15,736 nucleotides of DNA from assembly GCA_015259035.1 (NCBI GenBank), contig JABZHC010000023.1:1-15736 (forward strand). The letters are read 5' to 3'. Below the pieces are notes generated by a model. It worked only from the letters and a program-made list of their open reading frames with translations, was not told where the DNA came from and searched no databases. This stretch comes from Atopobium sp. Lineage in GTDB: Bacteria > Actinomycetota > Coriobacteriia > Coriobacteriales > Atopobiaceae. The position numbers and the translations under genes were made by a program. Within the stretch, counting starts at the first letter, position 1. Every line of letters begins with the position of its first letter. Below, piece after piece: positions 1-6,766 of this stretch.

Positions 1-553
1 GAACAAGGTGAAGAATGGCTAGGTAGAAGATAACCAGAGGAAGCTGGAACGCAACACCAAAGCCAATCTCAAACATCATAATAATGTTGAGGTAATCGCT
101 TGCCTCATTAATGGTTCCTGCAAACTCCTGCGACTGGCCAATCATCCAACCAATTGCGGTGTTCAAAATGATGAAGTAGCAAAACAGCATACCCAAGAAG
201 AACAGGGTAATCATAGCGGCTACGGTAGGTACAACCCACTTGCGCTCTTTGGCGTTAAGCGCAGGCAAGAAGAACGCCATAATCTCCCAGATGATAATAG
301 GTGTACAAATAATCACCGAGAAGAAAAAAGCTACCTTAAACCTGATACTAAAGCCGCCGAGGACCGAGATAACCGTAAGCTTACCATCGGTCAAAAACTC
401 CCTGATAGGGTCAATCAAGATCTCAATCAATGCAGGCGTTGCAAAATAAATAATGATCGCGGTAACAAAAAGCGATACCACCACAATGGTCACGCGGCGA
501 CGGAGTTCTCCCAGGTGATCAAAAAGTGGCATACGAGCTGGAGTAATAGGCAT
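1..553 (-). CDS. tatC: Sec-independent (twin-arginine) protein translocase TatC, partial
   Basis: The polytopic core of the Tat system, which receives folded proteins carrying twin-arginine signal peptides at the cytoplasmic membrane. About 184 codons are present and the C-terminus lies beyond the left edge. The N-terminus MPITPARMPLFDHLGELRRR carries the conserved TatC HLxELRRR motif. It is followed by a first membrane segment, an external loop, further hydrophobic segments, and the conserved FEIGFGVAFQLP stretch near the truncation point. About four of the usual six membrane segments can be seen. The ATG lies 18 bases after the stop of the upstream tatA/B-type gene, so the two are almost certainly cotranscribed. 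No good Shine-Dalgarno sequence precedes this ATG. A second in-frame ATG (the M before PLFDH) is possible but has no better site, so translation may be coupled to the upstream gene. Family assignment is certain; the exact start is less so. Confidence 0.95.
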   Translation of the reverse strand, partial: MPITPARMPLFDHLGELRRRVTIVVVSLFVTAIIIYFATPALIEILIDPIREFLTDGKLTVISVLGGFSIRFKVAFFFSVIICTPIIIWEIMAFFLPALNAKERKWVVPTVAAMITLFFLGMLFCYFIILNTAIGWMIGQSQEFAGTINEASDYLNIIMMFEIGFGVAFQLPLVIFYLAILHLV

Positions 554-571
554 TACACACGAAAGCTGGAC

Positions 572-1195
572 TTATGCGTCCTGGCTTTCTCCCTCCTCTC
601 CAGCAACTTCTTCTTTCTTGTCTTCTGCCATAGAGCGAGAAGAACGTGCAGATCCAAGGTTATAGAGGTCTTTTGCAGATGGAGCTGCAGCAGGAGTTTC
701 TTCTGCAGCCTTAGGTGCCACGTGCTTAGTTGCCTCTGTAGAATCATCGGAGAAAGCAACAGAAGACGTAGCTTGTGGTGCAGCAGCAGGAGCTTCTTCA
801 GCAGAAGCGGCCTCTGGCTGCTCAGCCTCCTGGGTCTGCTCAGCTTGCTTACTCTGCTCAGCAGCCTCAGCGGCAGCCTTCTCAGCTGCCTCACGCTCTT
901 CCTTGAGGCGAGCACGACGCTCAGCAAAGGTCTCCTGATGGTCAGTATCCTCGCGGTCAGCATCAGATGCAGCATTTTTGAGCTGCTCGGAGCGCTTGGG
1001 CTTCTCGTGAAGTGCATCCGCTGCAGGGTCAAGTAAGTCTGCACGGACAACTTTATTAAAGCCTTCTTGCGCGTTCTGGAACTGTCTAAGAGCGCGGCCA
1101 AGCGTGCGACCCATACCAGGTAATTTATCAGGACCAAATACTAAAAATGCAAAGAGCAAAATTAGTACGAGCTCTGTTTCTCCAATGCCAAACAC
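572..1195 (-). CDS. tatA: Tat translocase subunit, TatA/TatB family
   Basis: A Tat pathway component, anchored by one N-terminal membrane helix followed by an amphipathic helix. I chose the GTG start at 1195, giving MFGIGETELVLILLFAFLVFGPDKLPGMG, because the classic TatA/B N-terminus begins there. An AGAAAGG sequence lies 8 bases upstream. A longer reading frame back to 1267 adds 24 residues with no family resemblance. The FGPDKLP hinge and following basic amphipathic segment fit both TatA and TatB; the acidic residue near position 8 leans toward TatB, and a single-gene system may use one protein for both roles. At 207 residues it is longer than a typical TatA. The C-terminal half (about residues 75-207) is low complexity, rich in Ala, Glu and Gln, and probably coiled coil or disordered. 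It precedes tatC by 18 bases and follows a STAS gene across a hairpin. Confidence 0.9.
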   Translation of the reverse strand: MFGIGETELVLILLFAFLVFGPDKLPGMGRTLGRALRQFQNAQEGFNKVVRADLLDPAADALHEKPKRSEQLKNAASDADREDTDHQETFAERRARLKEEREAAEKAAAEAAEQSKQAEQTQEAEQPEAASAEEAPAAAPQATSSVAFSDDSTEATKHVAPKAAEETPAAAPSAKDLYNLGSARSSRSMAEDKKEEVAGEEGESQDA

Positions 1196-1224
1196 AAGCA
1201 ATACCTTTCTGGAACAAACATAAA

Positions 1225-1256
1225 CAAGCTCTTTGAACCGTTTCTCAAAGAGCTTG
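1225..1256 (-). terminator. Perfect 12-bp inverted repeat, possible terminator or attenuator before tatA
   Basis: Arms 1225-1236 (CAAGCTCTTTGA) and 1245-1256 (TCAAAGAGCTTG) are perfectly complementary around an 8-base loop. On the minus strand the hairpin begins 13 bases after the STAS stop codon and is followed by a T-rich stretch (TTTATGTTTGTT). This resembles an intrinsic terminator, although the T-run is interrupted. The tatA GTG lies only 29 bases beyond, which leaves no room for a separate promoter outside the hairpin. A partial terminator or mRNA-processing and stability element that lowers tat expression relative to the upstream genes is the simplest reading. Confidence 0.6.
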
Positions 1257-1269
1257 CAAGTTACCAAAC

Positions 1270-1581
1270 CTACTTGCGAACGTTAAGGTCTTTATCGACC
1301 CCAAGAAGCGAAAAGACACGCTCCACGTTTTTCTGAGGATTTGCAACAACAAGCACAGAACCACTCTCTTGTGCTCGATGTGCAGCACCCACTAAAACGC
1401 CAATGCCCGTCGAATCAATATAAGCTACCTCAGCAAAATCAGCTTCAACTTCTTTTGCTCCATCGGCGAGCGCGGTATCCAAAGCATCGCGAAGCTCAGA
1501 GGCGTTTGATACGTCTACCTCGCCCTCAATGCGAATAATGGCCTTTTCATCTGTAATTTCAGAGCTTATCTCTAGTGCCAT
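1270..1581 (-). CDS. STAS-domain protein, anti-sigma factor antagonist (SpoIIAA/RsbV type)
   Basis: A stand-alone 103-residue STAS domain. Members of this family are partner-switching regulators: unphosphorylated, they bind an anti-sigma kinase and free its sigma factor, and phosphorylation of a conserved serine switches them off. That serine is visible in YIDSTGIGVLV, as Ser57 preceded by Asp56. The beta-rich start (ISSEITDEKAIIRIEGEVDV) and length match RsbV/SpoIIAA. A strong AGGAGG site overlaps the stop codon of the upstream TPR gene, and only 9 bases separate the two genes, so they are translationally linked. No anti-sigma kinase or sigma factor lies nearby in this window, so its partner is unknown. 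Pairing with Tat genes is unusual for a textbook rsbV locus. Confidence 0.9.
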   Translation of the reverse strand: MALEISSEITDEKAIIRIEGEVDVSNASELRDALDTALADGAKEVEADFAEVAYIDSTGIGVLVGAAHRAQESGSVLVVANPQKNVERVFSLLGVDKDLNVRK

Positions 1582-1590
1582 AACTCCTCC

Positions 1591-2367
1591 TTACTTGGTG
1601 TTATTTGAAGAGGTAGAGGTGTTTCCGTTTAATGCATCAAGAACTTTCTGTGCATTATCCCTCACACCGGCGCTATTGTCGGAATCCTTTTCAATTGCCT
1701 TCTGCAGTGCCTCTTTTGCAAGATCTACTTGATCAGTAACACGATACATCATTCCCAAATTAAGCCAACCGTTAGCATAATCTGGAGAGCGATCCGTTAC
1801 TGCCTTAAGTGCCTCAACAGCACCTGTTTGGTCTCCTGCGTAGAACTGCGCAATGGCTCTATCAACACGGACCTCATCAGAATCATTTGAAGCAAGATAC
1901 GTATCGTACTCGGCAATTGCTTTGTTGATCAGCTGTAAAGACTGCTTCTGAACAGAGTCATCTTGAGAGGAACTCTTAAGCGCCATTCCCCAACCTAAAT
2001 AGGTACGAGCCAAATCAAGATGTGCTGGCAGATTATCTGGGTTGGACTGAATAGCAGACTCTTTTTCTTCTGCCTGTTTCTGATAGACCTGGTTAATAGC
2101 CTCAGGAGAATTCTGCTGAGTCTGATGCTGCTTTTGCGAGTTAGAGAAAATGCTGGCAAGAGAAGGCAACATCATAGATATAGCAATAAAGAGCGAGAAT
2201 ACGCCAATAGCAATCTTCATGCCTGTAGAAGGACCTGGCTTTTTAGGAGCCTCATCGGGCTTGCGGTCCTTTGCCTTCTTTTTTGCTGTCTGGTTTGCCA
2301 TGGCAACCAGCTCTTTTTCTGCCTTCTGTTCTGGTGTAAGTTCTGGCTTTGAAGTATTAGTTGGCAT
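1591..2367 (-). CDS. Membrane-anchored tetratricopeptide-repeat protein
   Basis: A 258-residue protein of unknown specific role. Residues 1-48 are charged and Lys-rich, with AKKKAKDRK near 29-36, and probably cytoplasmic. Residues about 51-74 (IAIGVFSLFIAISMMLPSLA) form one membrane segment. Residues about 80-245 are helical and contain at least two TPR-like units, for example around HLDLARTYLGWG and YANGWLNLGMMYRVTDQVDLAKEALQKAIEKD. The tail is rich in Asn, Ser and Thr. TPR domains bind proteins. With an N-in topology the repeats would face outside, suggesting a role in assembling or chaperoning envelope proteins. It is first in the run leading to the STAS gene and the tat genes, so a link to export is plausible but inferred. 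A promoter-like pair lies about 30 bases upstream of the start. The ribosome binding site is weak (GGAT). Confidence 0.85.
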   Translation of the reverse strand: MPTNTSKPELTPEQKAEKELVAMANQTAKKKAKDRKPDEAPKKPGPSTGMKIAIGVFSLFIAISMMLPSLASIFSNSQKQHQTQQNSPEAINQVYQKQAEEKESAIQSNPDNLPAHLDLARTYLGWGMALKSSSQDDSVQKQSLQLINKAIAEYDTYLASNDSDEVRVDRAIAQFYAGDQTGAVEALKAVTDRSPDYANGWLNLGMMYRVTDQVDLAKEALQKAIEKDSDNSAGVRDNAQKVLDALNGNTSTSSNNTK

Positions 2368-2403
2368 TCAACATCCAATCGCTTTTTCTAAACATAACTA
2401 ATC

Positions 2404-2432
2404 AAGATACGGCAGAATGGGTCTACTTTCAA
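2404..2432 (-). promoter_or_regulatory. Predicted sigma70-type promoter for the TPR-STAS-tat run
   Basis: On the minus strand TTGAAA (2427-2432) is followed after exactly 17 bases by TATCTT (2404-2409), matching the -35 and -10 consensus at five and four of six positions. Transcription would begin near 2397, about 30 bases before the TPR start codon. It lies between the aminotransferase stop (2456) and the TPR gene. No hairpin terminator is visible there, so readthrough from the aminotransferase gene remains possible. Confidence 0.5.
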
Positions 2433-2455
2433 AGGAAATACCAAAGTTACACAAG

Positions 2456-3847
2456 CTATCCCCAGACGCTCTGACCACGATCAACTTTTGCAAGTCGAGC
2501 ACTTACCTGTTTAACAGCAACAATAAACACATCAAGTGCTGCATCAAGCTCTTCCAACGTTGGGTAACTTGGAGCAATTCTGATATTAGTATCAAAAGGA
2601 TCTTTACCGGCTGGCCATGTAGCTCCTGCAGGTGTCATGGTAACGCCCAGTTCATTGGCGCGAGAAACAATTGCGCGCGCAGAACCAACAGGACCATCAA
2701 ACGAGACAAAATAGCCACCCTTTGGATGAGACCAGGTTGCAACGCCTAGATCTCCCAGGCCCTCCTGCAGCTTGCGTTCAACCAGTTCAAAACGTGGTCG
2801 AAGCAGCGCGGCATGCTTTTGCATATGAGCTTCAATGCCCTGAGCGTCTTTGAGGAAACGCACATGTGCCAACTGAGAGATTTTCTCGGGAGAAACTCGA
2901 GCAACCTTGAAAGCGCTTTGGATTTCTTTACTGTCTGCAGGACTTGCAGCAACCCATGCCATGCCTGAGCTTGGGAAGGTTACCTTTGCCGTTGAGGCAA
3001 AAGCAATTACCAAGTTCTTTTGAGCGCCTTCTGCAGCAACCTCTGAAAGTGCATCAAAGATATTTAAGAGCTGAGGAGCCTTAGATTCTGGTACAAAGGC
3101 ATGAATCGCGTAGGCGTTATCCCAGAAGATTCTAAAGTCAGAAGCTGCAGGTTTGAGGTTTGCAAACGCACGAACTACCTCGTCTGAATAGGTGATGCCC
3201 GTTGGGTTGGCAAAACGTGGAACGCACCAAATTCCCTTAACAGAGCTGTCGTTTTCAACAAGCTCCTTGACCACGTCCATATTGGGGCCGTCATCAGTCA
3301 TAGGTACTGCAACGTTTTCAAAGCCGTAATGCTGTGTAATAGCAAAATGACGGTCATAACCGGGGGCGGGGCACAGGAACTTGAGCGTGGTACCCTGAGC
3401 TTTTGCGGCTGCCATCTGCTCTGCCCAAGAAGGCTGACCAGAAAGACCGTGGGTTACGGCATGAGAAATAATGTCATGCATAAGGTTAAGGCTTGAAGAG
3501 CCATTTACGATGACCTGATCAGCAGGTACGCCTGTGATCTCCGCGGCAAAGGCCCGCGCAGAAGGAAGGCCCCAAGGGTCTCCGTAGTTGTCTGCAAAAG
3601 AGCCGCCGTCAGTCAGATCAGAAGCAGAATTCAGCTCGTCAAGCATAGGCTTAGACAGCGCCGTCTGCGCAGGACTTGGCTTTCCGCGAGCCATATCAAG
3701 CTTGAGGTTTTTCTCGCCAAGTGCACGAGCTTCTTGTCCAATAAGCTCAAGAGCCTGGTTAAGCTCAGCGTCGCTCATTTTCTGATAAGCGTTTTGCTCA
3801 GAGGTTGACTTTGGCTGGAACAGCTCGCGAGAAACTAGCTCAAACAT
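2456..3847 (-). CDS. PLP-dependent class I/II aminotransferase, actinobacterial AspT-like (aspartate aminotransferase family)
   Basis: A 463-residue pyridoxal-phosphate aminotransferase. It resembles the aspartate aminotransferase subgroup known from Corynebacterium AspT (Pfam Aminotran_MocR), which exchanges the amino group between aspartate and 2-oxoglutarate. Visible features are LKLDMARGKPSP near residues 49-59, NYGDPWGLP at 87-95, FLCPAPGYDRHFAITQHYGFE at about 157-177, NPTG at 214-217, the cofactor-binding DNAYAIH at 243-249, the Schiff-base lysine K288 in FASTAKVTFPSSG, and a late NIRIAPSYPTLEEL stretch holding the likely carboxylate-binding arginine. The ATG at 3847 was chosen because GGGGAG lies 5 bases upstream; an 11-residue longer frame has no such site. 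It is divergent from the small gene at 3920. The exact substrate cannot be read from sequence. Confidence 0.9.
   Translation of the reverse strand: MFELVSRELFQPKSTSEQNAYQKMSDAELNQALELIGQEARALGEKNLKLDMARGKPSPAQTALSKPMLDELNSASDLTDGGSFADNYGDPWGLPSARAFAAEITGVPADQVIVNGSSSLNLMHDIISHAVTHGLSGQPSWAEQMAAAKAQGTTLKFLCPAPGYDRHFAITQHYGFENVAVPMTDDGPNMDVVKELVENDSSVKGIWCVPRFANPTGITYSDEVVRAFANLKPAASDFRIFWDNAYAIHAFVPESKAPQLLNIFDALSEVAAEGAQKNLVIAFASTAKVTFPSSGMAWVAASPADSKEIQSAFKVARVSPEKISQLAHVRFLKDAQGIEAHMQKHAALLRPRFELVERKLQEGLGDLGVATWSHPKGGYFVSFDGPVGSARAIVSRANELGVTMTPAGATWPAGKDPFDTNIRIAPSYPTLEELDAALDVFIVAVKQVSARLAKVDRGQSVWG
3711..3718 (-). repeat. Dispersed octamer GGCGAGAA, copy in the aminotransferase gene
   Basis: TTCTCGCC on the plus strand. 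In the minus-strand gene it is read GGC GAG AAA, encoding Gly44-Glu45-Lys46. It is one of 11 copies of an over-represented word in this window. Confidence 0.6.
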
Positions 3848-3880
3848 GACACTCCCCTTTTCGGTCTCTGCGTGATACAA

Positions 3881-3886
3881 AGTATA
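3881..3886 (-). promoter_or_regulatory. Possible -10 element for the aminotransferase gene
   Basis: TATACT on the minus strand, five of six matches to TATAAT, about 34 bases before the start codon. No convincing -35 lies 16-18 bases upstream, so this is a weak call. The divergent small gene must also be transcribed from this 72-base gap. Confidence 0.3.
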
Positions 3887-3919
3887 GGTGATTTAAAAAT
3901 CAACGCGACAAGGAGAATC

Positions 3920-4189
3920 ATGGCAAATTCTGCACAGCCTGGCATGCGCTCGGAGGCATATGGCGAGCTCCAGCACCTTGTTGACAATCTTTATAAGCGC
4001 AAACCTTCGGGCACAGTCACTAAGGTTGACGTGCTGATTCAAGCTGAAGTTGACGATCTTGAAGAAGATTTACAAGAAGTTATTGAGCTGATTCCATCGG
4101 GCACCTATGTCCGCGCTCGCCTCTGCGATCAGATTAACTCAATTGTTACGGCGCACGGCTGGGGTTTTACCTACGGCACCGTCGAGTAG
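3920..4189 (+). CDS. Conserved small protein of unknown function
   Basis: An 89-residue, probably cytoplasmic protein without a signal peptide or membrane segment. The ATG at 3920 is preceded by AAGGAG four bases upstream; a frame opening further upstream at 3872 lacks a ribosome binding site. The sequence divides into a helical N-terminal half (AYGELQHLVDNLYKRKPSGTVTKVDVLIQAEVDDLEEDLQEVIELIP) and a Gly/aromatic-rich end (SGTYVRARLCDQINSIVTAHGWGFTYGTVE). I recall similar short proteins in other Coriobacteriia, but I know of no assigned function. The alternating acidic and helical pattern and compact size could suit a regulatory or binding protein, which is only a guess. It is divergent from the aminotransferase gene and convergent with nhaA. 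No hairpin terminator is visible in the 33 bases after it. Confidence 0.8.
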   Translation: MANSAQPGMRSEAYGELQHLVDNLYKRKPSGTVTKVDVLIQAEVDDLEEDLQEVIELIPSGTYVRARLCDQINSIVTAHGWGFTYGTVE

Positions 4190-4222
4190 TCATAGCTTAT
4201 CGATTAGTACGTCTCATTAGGT

Positions 4223-5599
4223 TTATTCTTGTACGGCATCTTCCCTTAAGCTGCTCTGCCTTTGGTGCTTATAAAACTCTGCGAGGTGTACAAAGAGTAG
4301 GCCCAAGATTGCAGAAGCAAACGATGCGGCAAGAACAGCTACCTTAGCTGCAAGAATCTCCCCTGCATCTGGGAATGCAAGATTAGAGATAAGAATTGAC
4401 ATGGTAAAGCCTAGGCCGCCCATAAGACCAACAGCTGTAATCTGAATCCAATCAACTTTTGCAGGAAGCTTGCAAATCTTACATTTGACCAGCAAGAGCG
4501 TTACAAAAATAATTCCTAGTGGCTTACCCAGGACAGCGCCAAAGAAAACGCCATGTGCAATAGAGCTGCTCAATAGAGCGCCAAAATCTGCTCCTACCAG
4601 CGTAATCTGCGCGTTTACAAACGCAAAAATAGGCAGAACAACAAAGTTTACAAAGACAGAAATATAGTGCTCAACACGCTGAAGCGGCGGAGTTACGTGA
4701 TGCATGACCTGCTCGATTGAGTTAGCGCCATGTGTAAAGTCATGCTGACCTAAAACGTGATGCTCATCGTCGTAGTGATCGTCAAGCTCACGAGCGCGTC
4801 TTGAAAGCCAGCTTCCCAGCTTGCTCAAGCGAACATCAGAGTGAGATGGCAAGAAGAAGGCAAGAAGAACGCCTGCAAGGGTTGCATGAATTCCCGAGTG
4901 GTACATGCAGACCCAGAGAACCAAACCAACAAGCAGGTACGGACCGGAAGAATAAATCTTTAAGCGATTCATTCCCCACAAAATGACAAGTACTCCAAGA
5001 GAAGCTGCTAACCAGGCAATATCTGGCGTGTGACCATAGAAAAGCGCAATGACCACAATAGCCAGGATATCATCAGCAATTGCAAGTGTTTGGAAAAAGA
5101 CCTTGGTTTGCGGACTAATTCTGTTGCCCAACAGCGACATGACACCCAGCGCAAAGGCAATATCAGTAGCAATTGGGGTTGCCCAGCCATGAGGAGCAGA
5201 ACTTGCATTAAGAGCCAGATAAATAAGGGCAGGAACGGCAACACCACCAACAGCGGCAAGCATAGGAAGCATTGCCTGTCTTGGCTTTCTGAGCTGACCA
5301 ACAGTTACCTCATACTTGAGCTCAATACCTACAAGCAAGAAAAAGATGGCCATGAGAAAGTCATTAACAAAGACTTCCAAAGCCATATATGCATGAATGG
5401 TACCAAGCGAGAAACTCATCTGGACTTCAAGAATTTCTCGGACTACCTCATGAGCAGGAGAGTTGGCAACTACAAGCGCAATAAGAGCTGCAAGCACCAT
5501 GACTGCTGCTGCAATAGTGCTGTTAGAGGTGATTTTCTTTAAAGAAGAACGCTGGCTAATTCTTCTTACTACAGCGGGCTCTCTATAAATACTAGACAT
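4223..5599 (-). CDS. nhaA: Na+/H+ antiporter NhaA
   Basis: A 458-residue membrane antiporter that expels sodium in exchange for protons and helps control internal pH and salinity. The TATDIAFALGVMSLLG segment contains Asp146. The double aspartate of the ion-binding site is Asp176-Asp177 in LAIADDILAIVVIALFYGH, matching Asp163-Asp164 of the E. coli protein. VGIELKYEVTVGQLRKP (90-106) is the usual early NhaA loop, and GKPLGI lies in the later helix region that carries the functional lysine. Around residues 265-290 there is a His/Asp-rich cytoplasmic stretch (RELDDHYDDEHHVLGQHDFTH) where family members usually have a less acidic linker. The C-terminus adds a short charged tail. The start ATG at 5599 has only a weak upstream AGAGAG. 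It is divergent from degV. Confidence 0.95.
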   Translation of the reverse strand: MSSIYREPAVVRRISQRSSLKKITSNSTIAAAVMVLAALIALVVANSPAHEVVREILEVQMSFSLGTIHAYMALEVFVNDFLMAIFFLLVGIELKYEVTVGQLRKPRQAMLPMLAAVGGVAVPALIYLALNASSAPHGWATPIATDIAFALGVMSLLGNRISPQTKVFFQTLAIADDILAIVVIALFYGHTPDIAWLAASLGVLVILWGMNRLKIYSSGPYLLVGLVLWVCMYHSGIHATLAGVLLAFFLPSHSDVRLSKLGSWLSRRARELDDHYDDEHHVLGQHDFTHGANSIEQVMHHVTPPLQRVEHYISVFVNFVVLPIFAFVNAQITLVGADFGALLSSSIAHGVFFGAVLGKPLGIIFVTLLLVKCKICKLPAKVDWIQITAVGLMGGLGFTMSILISNLAFPDAGEILAAKVAVLAASFASAILGLLFVHLAEFYKHQRQSSLREDAVQE

Positions 5600-5702
5600 T
5601 ATCTGCCGTTCTCTCTTTATCTAAATGACATTGGCCGTTAACTATGCAAGTTTTTCTCGAGTTATATGCCTAGTGTACCGTCTACCTACCGTTGAGGGCA
5701 AC

Positions 5703-5732
5703 TTGTCATATCTCGGGGAAACGGGGTATATC
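5703..5732 (+). promoter_or_regulatory. Possible promoter for the degV gene
   Basis: TTGTCA (5703-5708), five of six to the -35 consensus, and TATATC (5727-5732), four of six to the -10, lie 18 bases apart. The start would be about 65 bases upstream of the degV ATG. A second AT-rich run (TATATATT just before the ribosome binding site) could also act as a -10. The 204-base nhaA-degV gap shows no other clear structure. Confidence 0.4.
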
Positions 5733-5803
5733 TCTATGTAAAATGTGGGTAATAGAAAGTCAACGTTTAGTTACTTGTAGCACGTATATATTTGGAGCGG
5801 ATA

Positions 5804-6661
5804 ATGGACACTAAGCGAATTGCCATCATCACAGACTCAGGAACTAATGTCCCACCTGATTTTGTTGCTGAACACAATATTCGTATCACCCCACTTCGCA
5901 TTAACTATTCTGACGGCTCTTCCTACGAGTCCGGCATTACCATCACACCAGCAGAGCTTGTTGCTCGCTTTGAAGAAGAAGTTCCTAAAACTTCACTTCC
6001 TTCTCCTGAGGGCATTAAAGCTGCGTTTGATGATGCAAAAGCAGCAGGTTATGAGGGTGCCGTTTACGTTGCTATCTCCTCTGGACTTTCTGCTACCTGC
6101 GATACTGCTCGCATGATTGCAGAGTCCATTACAGACTTCCCTATTTATGTTGTTGATACCAAAAACATTGGCATTGCTTCCGGCCTTATTGTTATTGAAG
6201 CTCAACGTCTTATTGAGCAGGGTCTTTCTCTTGAGGAGATTGGTGCCAAACTTGATCAGGCTTCTCTGAACACACGTGTATATTTCTCCGTTCCAAGCCT
6301 TGAGTATTTACGCAAAGGTGGCCGCATTTCTGAGGCAATTTATCGCATTGGTTCCATGTTGAACATTAAACCTGTTCTTACCTGCGATGAAAATGGCAAA
6401 TACACCATTGCCAAGAAGACTCGTGGTTGGCAGAAGTCTCTAGCAGGACAAATTGCTCTGGGAGCAACCTTTGCTCAGCAATTTGACCGCGTTCATGTAG
6501 GAATTTGTTGCTCCGCGCCTAATATCATTTACTCCGAAATGGAAGCCATGATTAAAGAGGCAATCCCTAATGTCACCGACTTTAGGTATGTTGAGGCTGG
6601 CTCGGACCTTCTTGTCCATACGGGACCAGGCCTTGTTGGTTATGCCGTATTCGGTTACTAA
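5804..6661 (+). CDS. DegV family protein (fatty-acid-binding, FakB-like)
   Basis: A 285-residue DegV protein. Family members bind a long-chain fatty acid; in Gram-positive bacteria the FakB members hand the fatty acid to the kinase FakA for phosphorylation and entry into phospholipid synthesis. The typical start IAIITDSGTNVP (about 6-17), the SSGLSATCDTAR segment (about 92-103), VDTKNIGIASGL and YLRKGGRISEAIYRIGSMLNIKPVL are all present. The length is normal and there is one domain. The ATG at 5804 was chosen because GGAG lies 6 bases upstream; an in-frame TTG at 5792 overlaps that site. No fakA-like gene is nearby, so the partner kinase must be elsewhere. A strong terminator follows. Confidence 0.93.
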   Translation: MDTKRIAIITDSGTNVPPDFVAEHNIRITPLRINYSDGSSYESGITITPAELVARFEEEVPKTSLPSPEGIKAAFDDAKAAGYEGAVYVAISSGLSATCDTARMIAESITDFPIYVVDTKNIGIASGLIVIEAQRLIEQGLSLEEIGAKLDQASLNTRVYFSVPSLEYLRKGGRISEAIYRIGSMLNIKPVLTCDENGKYTIAKKTRGWQKSLAGQIALGATFAQQFDRVHVGICCSAPNIIYSEMEAMIKEAIPNVTDFRYVEAGSDLLVHTGPGLVGYAVFGY

Positions 6662-6686
6662 CAGTTAATCGCCTCATGCAACTAAG

Positions 6687-6716
6687 AACAGCCGCCCACA
6701 CAGGCGGCTGTTTTCT
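6687..6716 (+). terminator. Intrinsic terminator after degV, possibly bidirectional
   Basis: A perfect 10-bp GC-rich stem, AACAGCCGCC (6687-6696) with GGCGGCTGTT (6703-6712), six-base loop, then TTTTCTT on the plus strand. It lies 25 bases after the degV stop. On the minus strand the T-tract is poorer, so termination of rnhA transcripts here would be weaker. Confidence 0.9.
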
Positions 6717-6732
6717 TGTAGAGAGTATGTAC

Positions 6733-6752
6733 GGCGAGAAGGGCTTCTCGCC
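6733..6752. repeat. Head-to-head pair of the GGCGAGAA octamer forming a hairpin near the rnhA 3' end
   Basis: GGCGAGAA (6733-6740) and TTCTCGCC (6745-6752) are perfectly complementary around a GGGC loop. The pair lies 14 bases beyond the rnhA stop codon. No T-run follows on either strand, so it is not a standard intrinsic terminator by itself. The same two words are paired again near 12423-12446 after the glutamine synthetase gene. Confidence 0.8.
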
Positions 6753-6766
6753 CTATGCGTCTAGGG

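Noticed and set aside
515..1036. Long plus-strand open frame rich in Ser, Leu and Cys
   Set aside because: It is antisense to the Ala/Glu-rich tatA tail. Its composition is the expected mirror of that low-complexity sequence and it lacks a ribosome binding site.
1196..1267. N-terminal extension of the TatA/B reading frame
   Set aside because: The extra 24 residues cross the perfect hairpin, have no ribosome binding site and do not resemble the family. The GTG at 1195 fits better.
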